From contig NC_092577.1 of NCBI RefSeq assembly GCF_037975245.1, positions 15,948,013 to 16,012,012 on the forward strand: 64,000 bases of DNA, read 5' to 3'. The DNA comes from Apostichopus japonicus (lineage: Eukaryota; Echinodermata; Holothuroidea; Aspidochirotida; Stichopodidae). Positions within the stretch are counted from its first letter, which is position 1; each line of letters opens with the position of its first letter. Below are positions 35,581-47,130 of the stretch, piece by piece. The translations under genes were made by a program, and so were the position numbers. The notes beneath the pieces were generated by a model. That model was not told the origin of the DNA and searched no databases. It saw only the letters and a program-made list of their open reading frames with translations.

Positions 35581-37990
35581 CGTCAGGGCCCGTGTCGAAG
35601 CGGTGGAAGCCGAGGAACGCCCTTCACTGAGGTTTTACCAGTCCGTAAGCTCATCGGCGGGTGACAGACGCGTCCCATCTGTGCGCGCTACTGATGGGAC
35701 CGTGGTTAGTGACCTTCACGGCATTGTCCGCGTATACAAGGATTATTATTCGAGTTTGTTTACGCGTGCCAAGTCGATTTGTCGGCACAGGCCGATTTAT
35801 TGAGGGGAATCTCAAAAACTGTTCCCCACGATGTCAGTGATATTTTTTTTGGGGGGGGGGGCGGAATAACCACTGTTGAGCTTTGGAAGGCGCTTTCGAA
35901 GATGAAGAATGGCAAGTCCCCGGGTTCGGATAGGCTTCCGAGGGAGTTCTACCGGACCTTCTGGGCATTAATAGGACCCGACCTCAGAGCCGTCTTCGAG
36001 GACGCCTACCAAAACGGACTGTTAAACCAAAGTCAACGTCTGGGCATGATTACTTTGCTGCCCAAGTCTGGGGACCCCTTGGATCCTCATAACAAGCGTC
36101 CAATCACCTTCTTAAATGTAGACTACAAGTTGCTGGCTAAGGCTTTGTGCAACCGCCTTGCACTGGCTATGCCGCATCTTCTGGGTGATCTCCAGACTTG
36201 TGCAGTGAAGGGTCATTGCATCCAACAGAACTTGTGGAACCCTGCGTGTGCATTGGTGTCTCTGGACCAGCAGGCCTTTGACATGGTGGATCGTGGGTTT
36301 TTAATGAATGTATTGGAGACGTTTCAGTTGCACCCGGTTTTTCGTAAATGGATTTCTGTTTTGTATCAGGAAAGTTTCAGTTCTGTTACCGTAAATGGGT
36401 TTTGTTCGGAGGTTTTAAACGTGGAAGGGGGGGGGGTGCGCCAGGGGTGCCCTCTGTCTCCATTACTTTATGTTTTGTTTAGCGAGTCCCTCTCTCGTCT
36501 TTTGGAAAGGGACTCAAGACTTGTTCCATTCGTTGTGCCAGGGGGTGCCAAAGTGAAATGCGTTCAATATGCAGGATGACGTCACGTGTGTTGTTTCGAG
36601 TCTGGGCTCCTTTCATGCCCTCTCGCAGGATTTATCTATCTTTGAGAGAGCTACCGGGGCGAAGTTGAATCCGGAAAAGACAAAGGGCCTTCGCCTTGGT
36701 AGCTGGAGATACAGAGATTTGCCATTCGGTGCATCGTGGTCGGATCAAAATATCAAAATTAATGGTATATGGTTCGGCTGCGATGCACCTTGTGATGTCA
36801 CCTGGTCAACTGGTACTTGAGAGCAGGCTCGAAACCTTTGGCACCCGCTGGCTTTCGATCCTAGGGAAAGTCACCGTAATTAATAATTTCGTGCCTATCT
36901 TGTGTTACCCGGGCGCGGTGTATCCAATTCCGCGTCGCGTCCTGGTGCGGTTGGAGAGAGCGATATTTTCATTTCTTTGGTCGGGTGGTACAGAGCTTGT
37001 CAAAAGGGCGGTAATGTATCAAAAACTGGAGAAGGTGGGTTAGGGGTGGTTCACCTGGGAAGTAAATTGACCTTTTTGTTATTTAAGCAGTTGTTTGTAG
37101 CGGTTACTGACCCAGGGTTGCCTTGTTCATATTTTGTACGTTTTTGGGGCGGTTTGCACCTGCGTCGATGGGTCCCGGCGCTGTTTAGCAACAGAGAACC
37201 GCATAGTAGTACTCCAAACAGGGTGGTGCGTGTCATTTGCCCCGCTCTGATTGAGTTGCCCCCTGTTGACCTGTCACAGCCGGCCCTCGTTCACAGTTCG
37301 TTGCGGGATAGGGCCTTGAATGCAATTTTTGTCCAGGGACGTCATTCTGCCGAAGTATGGCGTTCGGTGCATTCAAGGCTGAATGGCTGCAGGCTCCGTG
37401 ATCTTGCATGGAGAATTGCACACGGTGCCTTGGTGACCAACCTAAAAAGATATCATTGGCGATTGGGTGGTGGACTGTGCCCAAGGACCGGCTGTGTGAC
37501 AGCTTAGAGAGTACCGCTCATGTTTTTTGGCGTTGTTGCTTTGTAGTAAACTTATGGGAGTGGTTCCAGACCTGGACCGAACGTGTTACGGGAGACCGCT
37601 CATGGTCGGTAGGACGGCTTTATTTTATATGGGGTAGACCCTCCAGTTTCTTCGGTTGCTGTGTTGCACCGCATTATATTTGTTGGCTCTATTGTGAAAA
37701 AACATGTTTGGCGGAATAGATGTGATGTGGTTTTTAGGGGGGAATTTGCCAGTTGGCAGGCGCCTGCCATCCTGGAGGCGGTGAAGTCTAACATTCGCCT
37801 TCAAATTGAAGGCGATTTTCGCCGTTTATCTGGGGCTGCCTTTTTTGGACGCTGGTGTGCTGGGGAGGGGTTTTTTCGTTTCGCTGCGTGCTGGTCGTCC
37901 TTTTGTAGTTTTTTCAATGCTTCAGTGGGGGGTTGGGCGTTTTGTCTCTGCAGGTCGGCGGGCGTATGTTTTATTGGCTCGCCTGACCTG
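35581..37990 (+). pseudogene. ORF2: LINE ORF2 reverse transcriptase, multiply broken
   Basis: RT motifs GSDRLPREFY, SLDQQ-AFD and RQGCPLSPLL are readable. One extra G at about 36571-36576 splits the catalytic YADD box, so the frame reads QYAG then stops, while the next frame resumes at DDVTCVVSS. A poly-G run at 35848-35861 lengthens the early part. Relative to copy one, about 16 residues are missing after QQNLW (36236) and one Lys before AFD. Further frame changes occur at about 36815, 37035, 37490 and 37620. The 3' CCHC-like region is present. Confidence 0.88.
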
Positions 37991-38078
37991 ACTTTCGTTT
38001 GTCAGAATGGGATGGTTCGGTAGTGCCGTTTGGCCGTGACGTTTTGTATCCCGCATGGCGGGTCACGTAAAAAGCACA
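35581..38078 (+). mobile_element. Tx1/L1-type LINE, second copy, 5'-truncated
   Basis: Begins inside ORF2 (from GCGTCAGGGCCCGTG, equal to about 14,700 in the first copy) and ends in the same hairpin and CACGTAAAAAGCACA tail. High identity to the first copy by eye, with different lesions. ORF1 and the endonuclease are missing. Confidence 0.88.
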
Positions 38079-38190
38079 CTTGAGTTTCTTTCAAATATCA
38101 CAAGAAGTCTGTTCAACGCCAACTTTTCATTGTGCCACCTTGGGAAATAATGTACACATCCTCAACAGTAACAGAAAGATGGCATTCTTT

Positions 38191-38220
38191 CCCGCATGGC
38201 GGGTCACGTAAAAAGCACAG
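38191..38220 (+). mobile_element. 30-bp LINE-tail-only insertion
   Basis: An exact copy of the LINE hairpin and tail (CCCGCATGGCGGG then TCACGTAAAAAGCACAG). It is flanked by near-identical AAAGATGGCATT (38175-38186) and AAAAATGGCATT (38221-38232), which looks like a target-site duplication. It is 113 bp past the end of the second LINE copy. Confidence 0.65.
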
Positions 38221-38324
38221 AAAAATGGCATTTTGCGAAGGTGATTGCCAGGATTGGTGTCATGTTGCATGTGTAAATAAATCTTTCGAGTTGCCGCTCT
38301 AAATAATCCGTTACATCATCAAAG

Positions 38325-38424
38325 TTTAGCAAGTAGTTTCCATACTTCCATACAATTGTCATGAACATTAATGGTGGGGCAAATCCAGACTGAGTCAATA
38401 TAGCCACATTCAATGACTATTTAT
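38325..38424. repeat. direct repeat flanking the MULE relic, left
   Basis: About 95 bp from TAGTTTCCATACTTCCATAC to CAATGACTATTTATC, matched with few differences at 41,325-41,420 in the same orientation. Confidence 0.8.
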
Positions 38425-39324
38425 CTTCCTGCGTATGTATACATTTGTACTGAACACATTCAAAGGGAGCTAACACATAGCACAATAAAATTAATGGCAT
38501 CATCTAAAATTGTGTACGGAAAAACTTCTTGTTTGCTTCTTGAAAGGATGGCTCTGGGGCCCCGGGTTCAGCTGTTTTCCACACAGGTTACTTTCCGCTG
38601 AACAAATTCTTGTGCGGAAAACACCACTTTTTTTTCAACTAACCTGTACACTATATTTTTCATCAATTTTAGGATACCAAATTCAGGCAGGATGATGAAA
38701 ATAACATGAGAAAGTATCAAAGAACGTCGATAAAGGATGATTAGACTGAGTTCATGTCAGAACAGTTAAGGTGCTTATTATTTACAGGAGGTTTGGGGTG
38801 TTTGTTATTAGGGATTATTTACGAAGTATGAGGGGGTCGGCGGATAAAAGGGCAAAGGGACGCCCGCGTTATGAAGGATTCAGTATCTAATAAAGTATTA
38901 AAACTGCGGTCCGCGTAATGATGGTTTCAAAATTGATTTGACCGTCATGTCGCAACGACACATATATTACTTTCTTTAACAAGATATTGTTCAAAAAGTA
39001 TATTGGCTTGTATTTCGGAGACCATCCTTAATCTTCCACTGTTTATACTTTTATGTGAACCCCCTGCTAATCCTTGAACAAAAGCGCAACAGCCAAGTAT
39101 GATCGGAGTACGGCAATGAATAGTGCACAATTAAGTAACAATGCTTGTCATGAGTGTAACCAATAATAGCTTTGGGTACAATTGGAGATGTACAGCAACG
39201 TCAATCAACTTGTTATTATGCAACAATGTTTAACAGGTTATTTGTTCTTCTGTTTGTTTAGTTAATTTTGGGGAAGCTCCTCCGTACCGTTTCACTTTTT
39301 TTTTTTTTTCCACTATATACTTCA
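38425..39324. other. no gene recognised
   Basis: AT-rich and non-coding. A T-run at 39297-39310 precedes the MULE relic. Confidence 0.4.
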
Positions 39325-41227
39325 GTAATGGGTCGCAGGGAGTATTTAGCTGATTCGGTCCCAGCGAAACTTTTACTGGACATGTGCTCCCTGCAAGGAA
39401 GAACAATGTGATGCCGTCCAGTTGAGAGAGGCTGTTGGGGAGGATGTTGAGCCTGGATCAAGTAACGACGAGAGTCATTTGGATGTACAGGTCAGTTGTA
39501 GTGTGATATTTATATACCAAACTAAAATTACAAGACCACAACATAATTTCAATGCTTTACACATATATTTCAATGCTTTAAATATATCTTTCAATTTCAT
39601 ACACAGGAACAACCAGACCCTACTCCGGACGTTGCCTTGGACACTCCAATTAGCTACACATTCCTAGAAGGCGGCTCAATAAGAGGCAAGAAGAAAGTAT
39701 TCGACAGCAAGGGTTACTCCTAAAATTTGAGGAATATAAGTAAGGTAGGCTAAATTCACATGAAGTGCACCATTTTTATGCGTTTACCTATTTTTTAACA
39801 TGCAATGTTTGCCTTTTCTGCAATTCAGATCATTGGAAAATCTAAAAGGCTACCAAACTTCTTAATACGAGGGTACATTATGAAATAAATGTTTGTTTTC
39901 AGATGGATCAATTGCATGGAGATGCCCTGTTCGTTCGAAGGACATACCCTACTGCCTTGCCAGTGTGAAACAAACTGGAGTCAGAAGGGTCACCTACACG
40001 AGGTAATGCAGGGGTCAGAAAGTGTGGCAAGAATAAGAAAGGAAATACAGGTACATAGCTGTTGGATATAATTATGTATAGATATATGTTTTGGGCATTA
40101 GTCGTTGCCCATACACGGTTACTGTCATTTTTCTCATTTGGGAAGTGCAAAGATATTGAGGCTAACATGGGATTCAAACACTCCTCTTCATATTTCTCCC
40201 AGTCAGTTCAGTTCTGATTTCATTACTCTTTTTATCATTTAATAGGATTCTGCACTGAACCATCCAAAGGAGAAACCAAGTCGATTGGTTAGCCAGGCAC
40301 TAAGTGCACACCTTCCGGAAGGCGATCCACGGAATTGCTCTGGCTGTCATGGCTCGCAGAAGAAGAAAGGACTACAGAAAAGTGATGAAGGCAGTGAAGG
40401 ATGCCCTCCCTACGGAACCAAAAGTGAAGTGAATGGTAATGGATTTTGAGGCAGCAATGTGGAGAGGAGCTCAATTCATCTTCACGAATGTCAGCATTCT
40501 GGGGTGTAATTTTCACTGGCGCCAAGCAGTGTGGAGGAAGGTTAACAAAGACAATTTCATCATTTCATTGGAAAGGTTTTCTTGTGTAAGTTGTGGTTAT
40601 AGATATATATGTCTTTTTATATGTTTTGTTATATGTTATTGTATTGTCATCAAGCTATCAACCTTTCCATTTTAGGTGTAAAATTTAGGCTTACGGACGG
40701 CATACCTTACTGACAGTGGCTGACAGTCCTTCATAAGAAAGATGATGGCTCTGCCCATGCTGCCAGTGGGACAAATCCGATCCCAATTTGATGTTCTGGC
40801 GGGGAGGCAGCATCGGATGAAATGAAGGCCCTCTGCACGTACATCCGGGAGACCCGGATGGGCAATGGACTGTGGGCACCTGATGCATGTATCGGAGATC
40901 CATCGGGACCAACAATGATGTAGAAGGTAATTGATTGATAGGAGTTGACAATTTATATCCTTTTAAGTAATTTTTTTAACGGTTTTGTTTTAATAGTCAT
41001 ATTACACAAAGGAAGTAAATTAATATCTGAACTTGTTGCAGACTTGTTTCTTTACAGGGTGGCACCATACTCTTAACAAGGAGGTAGGGGCTAAGAGTCC
41101 CTTTTATTCTCTTGTGTGGGCCATGTTTGAGGCAGCCAGCTATGTAAAACTTCAAGTTCTGCTTGTGTCAGTAGGTAAATTAAAGAGAGTGGAGAGGAAA
41201 GGGTTGAAAAACATCCAGAAGATATAA
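39325..41227 (+). pseudogene. MULE transposase relic with FLYWCH-like finger
   Basis: Ordered pieces match a Mutator-like transposase gene. First comes an exon to 39490 (LREAVGEDVEPGSSNDES, donor GTCAGT). Next is 39608-39723 (TPISYTFLEGGSIRGKKK...GYS then TAA, apparently a lost base). A FLYWCH-like piece WRCPVRSKDIPYCLAS lies at 39,900-40,000. The exon near 40,345-40,585 has MDFEAAMW...GCNFHWRQAVWRKV, the MULE core (D...E, C/H). The piece near 40,740-40,927 has KALCTYIRETRMGNGLWAPD. GWHHTLNKE follows a CAG acceptor near 41058. An in-frame TGA sits before MVMDFE (40431). Part of the core is missing between 40,300 and 40,345. Consistent acceptors and donors suggest it was a spliced gene. Confidence 0.72.
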
Positions 41228-41324
41228 ACAAACTATTGAGTCGAATTTGAGGAGGGGACACGCTCCACGAATAGGTTGCTGCGGGCATGTGCAACGATGC
41301 TGGACAATTTGGTTGTTGATTTGG

Positions 41325-41420
41325 CAAGCAGTTTCCATACTTCCATACAGTTGTCATGAACATTAATGGTGGTGCAAATCCACACTGAGTCAATATAGCG
41401 ACATTCAATGACTATTTATC
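41325..41420. repeat. direct repeat flanking the MULE relic, right
   Basis: Partner of 38,325-38,424. It ends exactly where the L2-like LINE 3' end starts, so the LINE seems to have inserted at its edge. Confidence 0.8.
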
Positions 41421-42970
41421 CAAATTTCAAATTCAAATAAACTTTATTAAGCACCAAAAATGGGCAATTAAATGCTCGCAATAAGACAATACAATGATAA
41501 CATGGAATAAGAATAATACAAATAGTATACATGAAAATACACAAAAAGGATACCATACTATGAATTGCATATATTAATTTAATAGGATAATAAGAATTCA
41601 AACTATTAAGAAAAAAAAAAGAATCGCAACTGATTGAAGGAATAGGAAACCAAACTCTCGAAAATGGTCAAAGTATAAGAATCGAAACAAATAGGAATTT
41701 AAACCTCAAAATGCAAAATTGAAAAACCTATACGTCAGTCTAACGGATCAAAAACGAAAGGATAAAAGTTCAATTTAGAAAACAAACTTTAAAAGGCACC
41801 TAAAAAGCAATATACTGCTCCTAAACAGATAAAAATAAAGATAATATGCATAAGAGAAAAGAGACTATAGCCTAGTACGCTAAAAGATGATCATTAAAAC
41901 ATTGCACAAAGCCTACTTTAAAAAGAATGAAATAATCAAACATAAGAATCGTAATTAGGAATATTCGACATTGAACCTAACGAAACGCTGCCTATCTGGT
42001 GTAAGTATGATTAAAATGTGTGACAGCCATCGGAACGAAGGTATGTTTGTAGAGGTTTGTACCAGCAGCTGGGAGCCTCATCCTACCACTCCGCCCAATG
42101 AATCGTCCAACGAGATCACTGTGTAACGGGTCATCGGTGTCATCAAGCACGATGCGGAGCTTACGTTCAAGGCAGGAATTATAGAAAGAATCGACCGGCT
42201 GCTGATGATTCCCAATCAGACGTTCACATTTCCACCCCAACACACAATACAATAAGTGAAAATGCTGGTAATGACGGAACGGTAGAATAATGACAGAAGG
42301 ATATGTTCAACATGAAATGATTTCAATGTCCTCAAACAGTATAGACGAGAATTTGACTTTCACATAATAACATATATATTATCTGACCAGCTAAGTTTGT
42401 CATTAACAACAACCCCTAAGTATTTATAAGTATGAACCCGTTCAACTGGAGAGTCAGAAATTATAATAGGATCGGAAATACTTATTGATTTCAGTACAAC
42501 TCCTTTGTTTTACTAACGTTCAGTTCGAGAAAATTGTCCTGGCAGTAGTCCACAAAACTATGAATTTCATTTACATACTGGGAAGAGTCATCATCAGTTA
42601 TCAGTTATCATCGGGCACGAATCAGCTTCGGGTCTACAGTCAGATGTATATAGGGTGAAGAGAAAAGGCGTTGGGGTGCACCTGTACTTGAACTCAGTGT
42701 TGGAAGATATTGGATTGCACCCGCACAAACTGGGAACGCGTTGTGAGGTAGTCCAGAATCCAGAAGATCATAGGCCCAGGAACATCTATGGTCAATAGCT
42801 TGTTTGCCAACAAATGCGGCTGGATTGTGTTGAAAGCCGATGAAAAATCAAACAACATTATTCTTGCCGAGTTACTACTTTTCCCGCTCACCCCCTTTGA
42901 CTTATTTTTCTGAGAAACTGCTTTAGGGTCTACGTGGGAAGCTACACTGTCAATAATTGTTAAAAGCATA
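41421..42970 (-). mobile_element. L2/Rex1-like LINE fragment
   Basis: Minus-strand RT 3' half followed by a 3' UTR ending AATAAAGTTTATTTGAATTTG, the short TTTGAA-type tail of L2-like LINEs. 5'-truncated within RT. Confidence 0.75.
41992..42969 (-). pseudogene. L2/Rex1-like reverse transcriptase, 3' half
   Basis: Reads FDFSSAFNTIQPHLLANKLL (RT motif A) and FWILDYLTTRSQFVRVQ. A frame change follows at about 42695, then FLFTLYTSDCRPEADSCP, then directly DDDSSQYVNEIHSFVDYCQ and LELNVSKTKEL. The stretch that should carry the FADD box between SCP and the DDD segment is missing (about 42,595-42,630). Another frame change at about 42,500 leads to VERVHTYKYLGVVVNDKLSW. The C-terminus ends GRSGRMRLPAAGTNLYKHTF. 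Not functional. Confidence 0.78.
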
Positions 42971-43540
42971 CTCTCAGCTATGAAATTTTTTTACTCACGT
43001 GACACGGTATTTGTAATATACTGCCAGTGTACAGTGTAAACACGTAATGTATAGCACAGTTTCATGCAGTGGTAGCATAACACAAGTAACGTGTATATTA
43101 CGGCCGCGCTGTTGAGGTGGAAGGCACAGGTTGCTTTATTGTGGGTCCCGATGACAAAAGCAGTGAGCGACAAAACGGACATGAAATGAAAAGTGTACTT
43201 GAGCTGGTGCTACGAACGTGGACAGGGTCTCCAAAAACGATCTACTGGAACAGAGATCGGGGATCGACAAAATGACCAATGTTCCCTTCGCGGAGCATTT
43301 ACTGGCATGGCAGATGATACGAGAAGTTAGGCAGCAAATTATGCTAACGACTAACGTTATATATTTACTATTTAGGCTACAGCATACTGTTTTCCGGCCG
43401 AAGTTTTTTGGTCTACCGTAGGCTTCCTTGATATTGTTCAATATATCATGCTAGCTAGGCCTACTACTACTAGTACTACAAACTAAGGCAACTAATACAC
43501 CGAGAGACATAGGCTAGTACAGTAGTAGTATAGTCAATTT
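42971..43540. other. no gene recognised
   Basis: Contains a 67-codon plus-strand frame (43218-43421). It could be a 5' exon of a gene reaching the exons at 46.0 kb, but no splice donor stands out. Confidence 0.25.
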
Positions 43541-43763
43541 TGCGAAGTTTGGAACACTGCGAAGTTCGGACACCCCTAAGAAATACACGATTTCACGATG
43601 AGACAACCTACAGCAAGAGCCAATTGCACGAAAAACTACGAAGCTACAGTTATTTTCTCTCCAAAATGACCCAACCATATCAAGTATAGTTTCAGGTGAT
43701 TTATACCATGAGATATAGTTTTGGGGTGTTTTAAGGCGTAGGTGTCCGAACTCAGCAGTGTCC
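43541..43763. mobile_element. MITE with CGAAGTTCGGACACC ends
   Basis: Left GGAACACTGCGAAGTTCGGACACC, and right the complement GGACACTGCTGAGTTCGGACACC, enclose about 190 bp without coding. The ends are imperfect inverted repeats with the same core ACACTGC-GAGTTCGGACACC. No target-site duplication was resolved. Confidence 0.6.
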
Positions 43764-45998
43764 ATGCTACCGCAGTGCAGGCTGCTGTACAAACTGTGGC
43801 CTAGGCCGAAGATTTCATGAAGTGTTATTTATGCTTTTCTACTTCGCCTACTAAGCATGATCAGTATGGAAGTTTGCGGTATCATGTGTTTGGTTTATGA
43901 TTTCGGTAGCTTTGCAAATATGAATAGGACAGCCTACATAAAGTGTAATATGGATTTGGTAGGGAGATCTCCCCACAAGAAAATTTAAATCGAAAGAAAT
44001 GCAACTTCTCATGAGCGGAGCAATAGCAAAAGTAGGACTACTATAGCCTAGCTCCAGGCCCAGATTTATAAAATTATGCACCATGGAGGGCCTACCTCAA
44101 TTTGGTGGTTATTCCTGTCAAGAGCATTTTTTATATGGGCATATTTATTTTGTAACTGTAAGTCTAGTATGCAATGAGATACGTGAGGGACATGGGCCTA
44201 TACGCTATAAAGTAACTGTTTTCATTTCCTACTGTAGTTTACCAGCACAATTCTAGAGTTCTTAGCAACAAATAAATTAGTCTGACAACTTGAAAATTTA
44301 CTGCATATTTGCATGCACGGTCATTCTCAGTTATAGACTACTAGTTTATGTAGCCATTTCAGTTTTGTCCTTTTTTTTGGTCTGAGAATGGGTTCTTAAG
44401 TAGTGAAATACCCTCGAATCTGCTGAGCAACTCCAAGATGAATGAAGTTACTAAGGCATTGGGTTCTTTTACTTTTTTAAGTCTAATATGCATAGGCTAG
44501 GGTATTTACTTTGCTTCACTTGTTTGGCAATCCGCATAGCCACTTTAGCTGTGGATGATTCTCCACTTGCAAAGAAAAAATGTACGCATTAATTAAAACT
44601 CTTTCTATCCCAAATTAGAGTATTGCCTATAATACTCCCGACTTGGTACAGTAACTTAAAAAACGCTAGCGGCTTTTCCTGGTAACTGTAACTATGTAAA
44701 GTGATATAACATAAAGAAATCAATGTCACCAATAATTGTGAATGCCACCATTTTATGTTCGAGAAAATTTATCACATTTAATTTAAAGGATACACCATGC
44801 ATGGCACACTGACGCACATATTGTTGTTGTAATAACGCACCAAATATGCGCTTCATCGGACATGACGCACCATTCCGGGGGGTCGTTGAGTCCGTCATAC
44901 AATAATTGATAATTTCATCATGATATAGAAATTAAAGACATTTGCCAAAATATAACAACATCATAGGCTTCATAGCTCTACACATAATCTCATCATGCAG
45001 TTCTAAAAATTATACAAAATGAAAATGATACTACTGATTTCAGAGAGAACTAGAATGGTCGCCCATAATATACCATATCATGTTTCTATAGTATCTTTTA
45101 AACACTTCATTGTTTAGGGCACACCTGTAGAATATTCCGTAATTTTTAGTCTTGGAAATAAGCAAAGCCTAGCTATATTTTTGAAAGCAATTATGCATCC
45201 CTGAACATGATGAAATTTGGTGACATATTAGTGTATGAGCAAGCCTACTGGGACATTGCCATTGTAACATCAAACGTTATAACATTTAGTGTATGTAAGG
45301 TATTAGTAGATGAGTTATAATACTGCAGGTGTATACTACTAACATAGAAATAAGAAATATAATAGAAATTGTTGCACATCACTAGTTAAGGTTTGCACTA
45401 GATTAGTAAATGAACCATTCTTGAATACTTGCAGAGTTGACACTAAACATACTGTAAATCATAAAGCAGATGTGATGAATTTATGCTGCCAATAGCAAAG
45501 TTCTGTATTAACTAGTAGTGTAATTCCTGTTCTGTGCTTGCAAAATTGATTTGAATTGTTGACTATTTAGTGAAGGGCAAAATGTGGTATTCAGTAATTT
45601 ATGTTGGAAGTTATATAATTCACTATGTCATGGATTTGCTCACACTGGGCAGCTGCGCCCAGCAGTTCTGAATGCCGCCCCGCACAAACAGTATTTAACC
45701 TTTTTCGCCCAGCACTTTTTGATGATAATTTAAGAAGTTTTACCATAACCAAAATCTGGGAGAATATATTGCACAGAATAGGAATATAGCACCACCTAAG
45801 CATACCTCATGTGCAAAATTTTTCCATTTGGGGGGGGGGGTACCCCACCCATGAAATCCCTCTCCCAGGGTGTGGATCACACTACCGCCCAATCTGCCTG
45901 GCACTCAAATATTCATGAGCACTTCCCTGCTATGTGTACAGTATTGCATTCTGATATATTATTAACTTTGCACATCCCGGTATTATTTGTCTTTTTCA
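43764..45998. other. no gene recognised
   Basis: AT-rich. A GACGCAC motif repeats three times at 44,810-44,870 and resembles the MITE end at 5468. A poly-G run lies at 45831-45840. Confidence 0.4.
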
Positions 45999-45999
45999 G

Positions 46000-46149
46000 T
46001 TGAAGGTGTGTGCTCAATTAAGAAACTCGAGAGGTTGGTATCCAAACTGGTCAACCAGAAAAGATAACACCAGTTCCTCAACAAAAGGCTATGCCCAACA
46101 GAGGCTGATGCAGCAATGCACTCCAGCAGCTATACCCCAGTGGAGACTG
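46000..46149 (+). CDS. possible penultimate exon of an unrecognised gene
   Basis: Exactly 50 codons, open in one frame only, lie between a pyrimidine-rich CTTTTTCAG acceptor and a GTAATT donor (LKVCAQLRNSRGWYPNWSTR...QWRL). In phase 0 with the exon at 47011. No family recognised. Confidence 0.4.
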
Positions 46150-47010
46150 GTAATTTGTTAATGTACATACTGTAACCATTCCATGCTGTAAATAAGTCTA
46201 CATTTTAACTAGGTCTGCAGTCTACTACTGTAGGACTGTATATGACTAACCGGATTTAGGACATTGGACACATTCATTTATAGTATTACGTTATAGTAAT
46301 GGCATACACATGTAGTGCTAAATATGGTGCTAATAAAGCCACTGGACTCACTGGAGGTCTGTAAATGTGAGGGACCCAAAAATGTTCAAACCCCACAAGT
46401 TAATGATAACAGTACCTGTAGTATTTTTCCTTATCTCTGAAAAATAAAGACATTTATCAATCTTGTACAATGTGCTACCTACCTGTCTTAAGCAGTTTGT
46501 GTTCAAAAATTGCACATTTATTCTTTTCTTATGTTTTCTTTTTATGTTTCATGATGATGTGGCATCATTTGTGCATACAGTACTTGCACTGCTTCAAGAT
46601 AGTTACTCTTAACTGCCTATACTGTAGTTGTCATCTGATCAGGTTGTCATGTGCATATAGTTTCATATCAGCGAAGTCATTGACATTTTTGGCAAATTTT
46701 GAGTGTGAGCTATATTTCTAGTTTAACATGTTAGGGGCATCATTAAGGGGTCTACTTTCACCCAGATTTGAACAATAATTTTTAGTTATTACAATGAGTG
46801 CAAGTTACAATCTCAGTGAATAAACAAATATAACATTTATGCTGGCTCCAACCCAGTTACCTTGGCTATGAGCCTGAATGTCTCTTTTGCAATTAAAATC
46901 AAATAAATCATATCTTGGAAAATCATTTGAACAGGTATATCTTTGTGACACTTCTGTCCTCACACAATGGCATAAATATGTTTTTTTCCCATTTTCATTT
47001 CACATTACAG

Positions 47011-47061
47011 ATGTACAGAACATCCTTTAGAGGAACAGTGCACCACAGCATAGCGTTATGA
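47011..47061 (+). CDS. possible last exon of the same gene
   Basis: After a CACATTACAG acceptor the frame reads MYRTSFRGTVHHSIAL then TGA. AATAAA follows at 47125-47130, suitably placed for polyadenylation. Only splice logic and the poly(A) signal support it. Confidence 0.4.
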   Translation: MYRTSFRGTVHHSIAL

Positions 47062-47130
47062 TGGATGTTTTGCAAGCAGATATAAGGGTTGGAACTGGAA
47101 GTATTTGTGTTGGATTGTTTCATTAATAAA

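Noticed and set aside
38325-41420. 95-bp direct repeats as LTRs of a retrotransposon
   Set aside because: They lack TG..CA ends and a primer-binding site, and the intervening sequence is a MULE relic with no retrotransposon genes.
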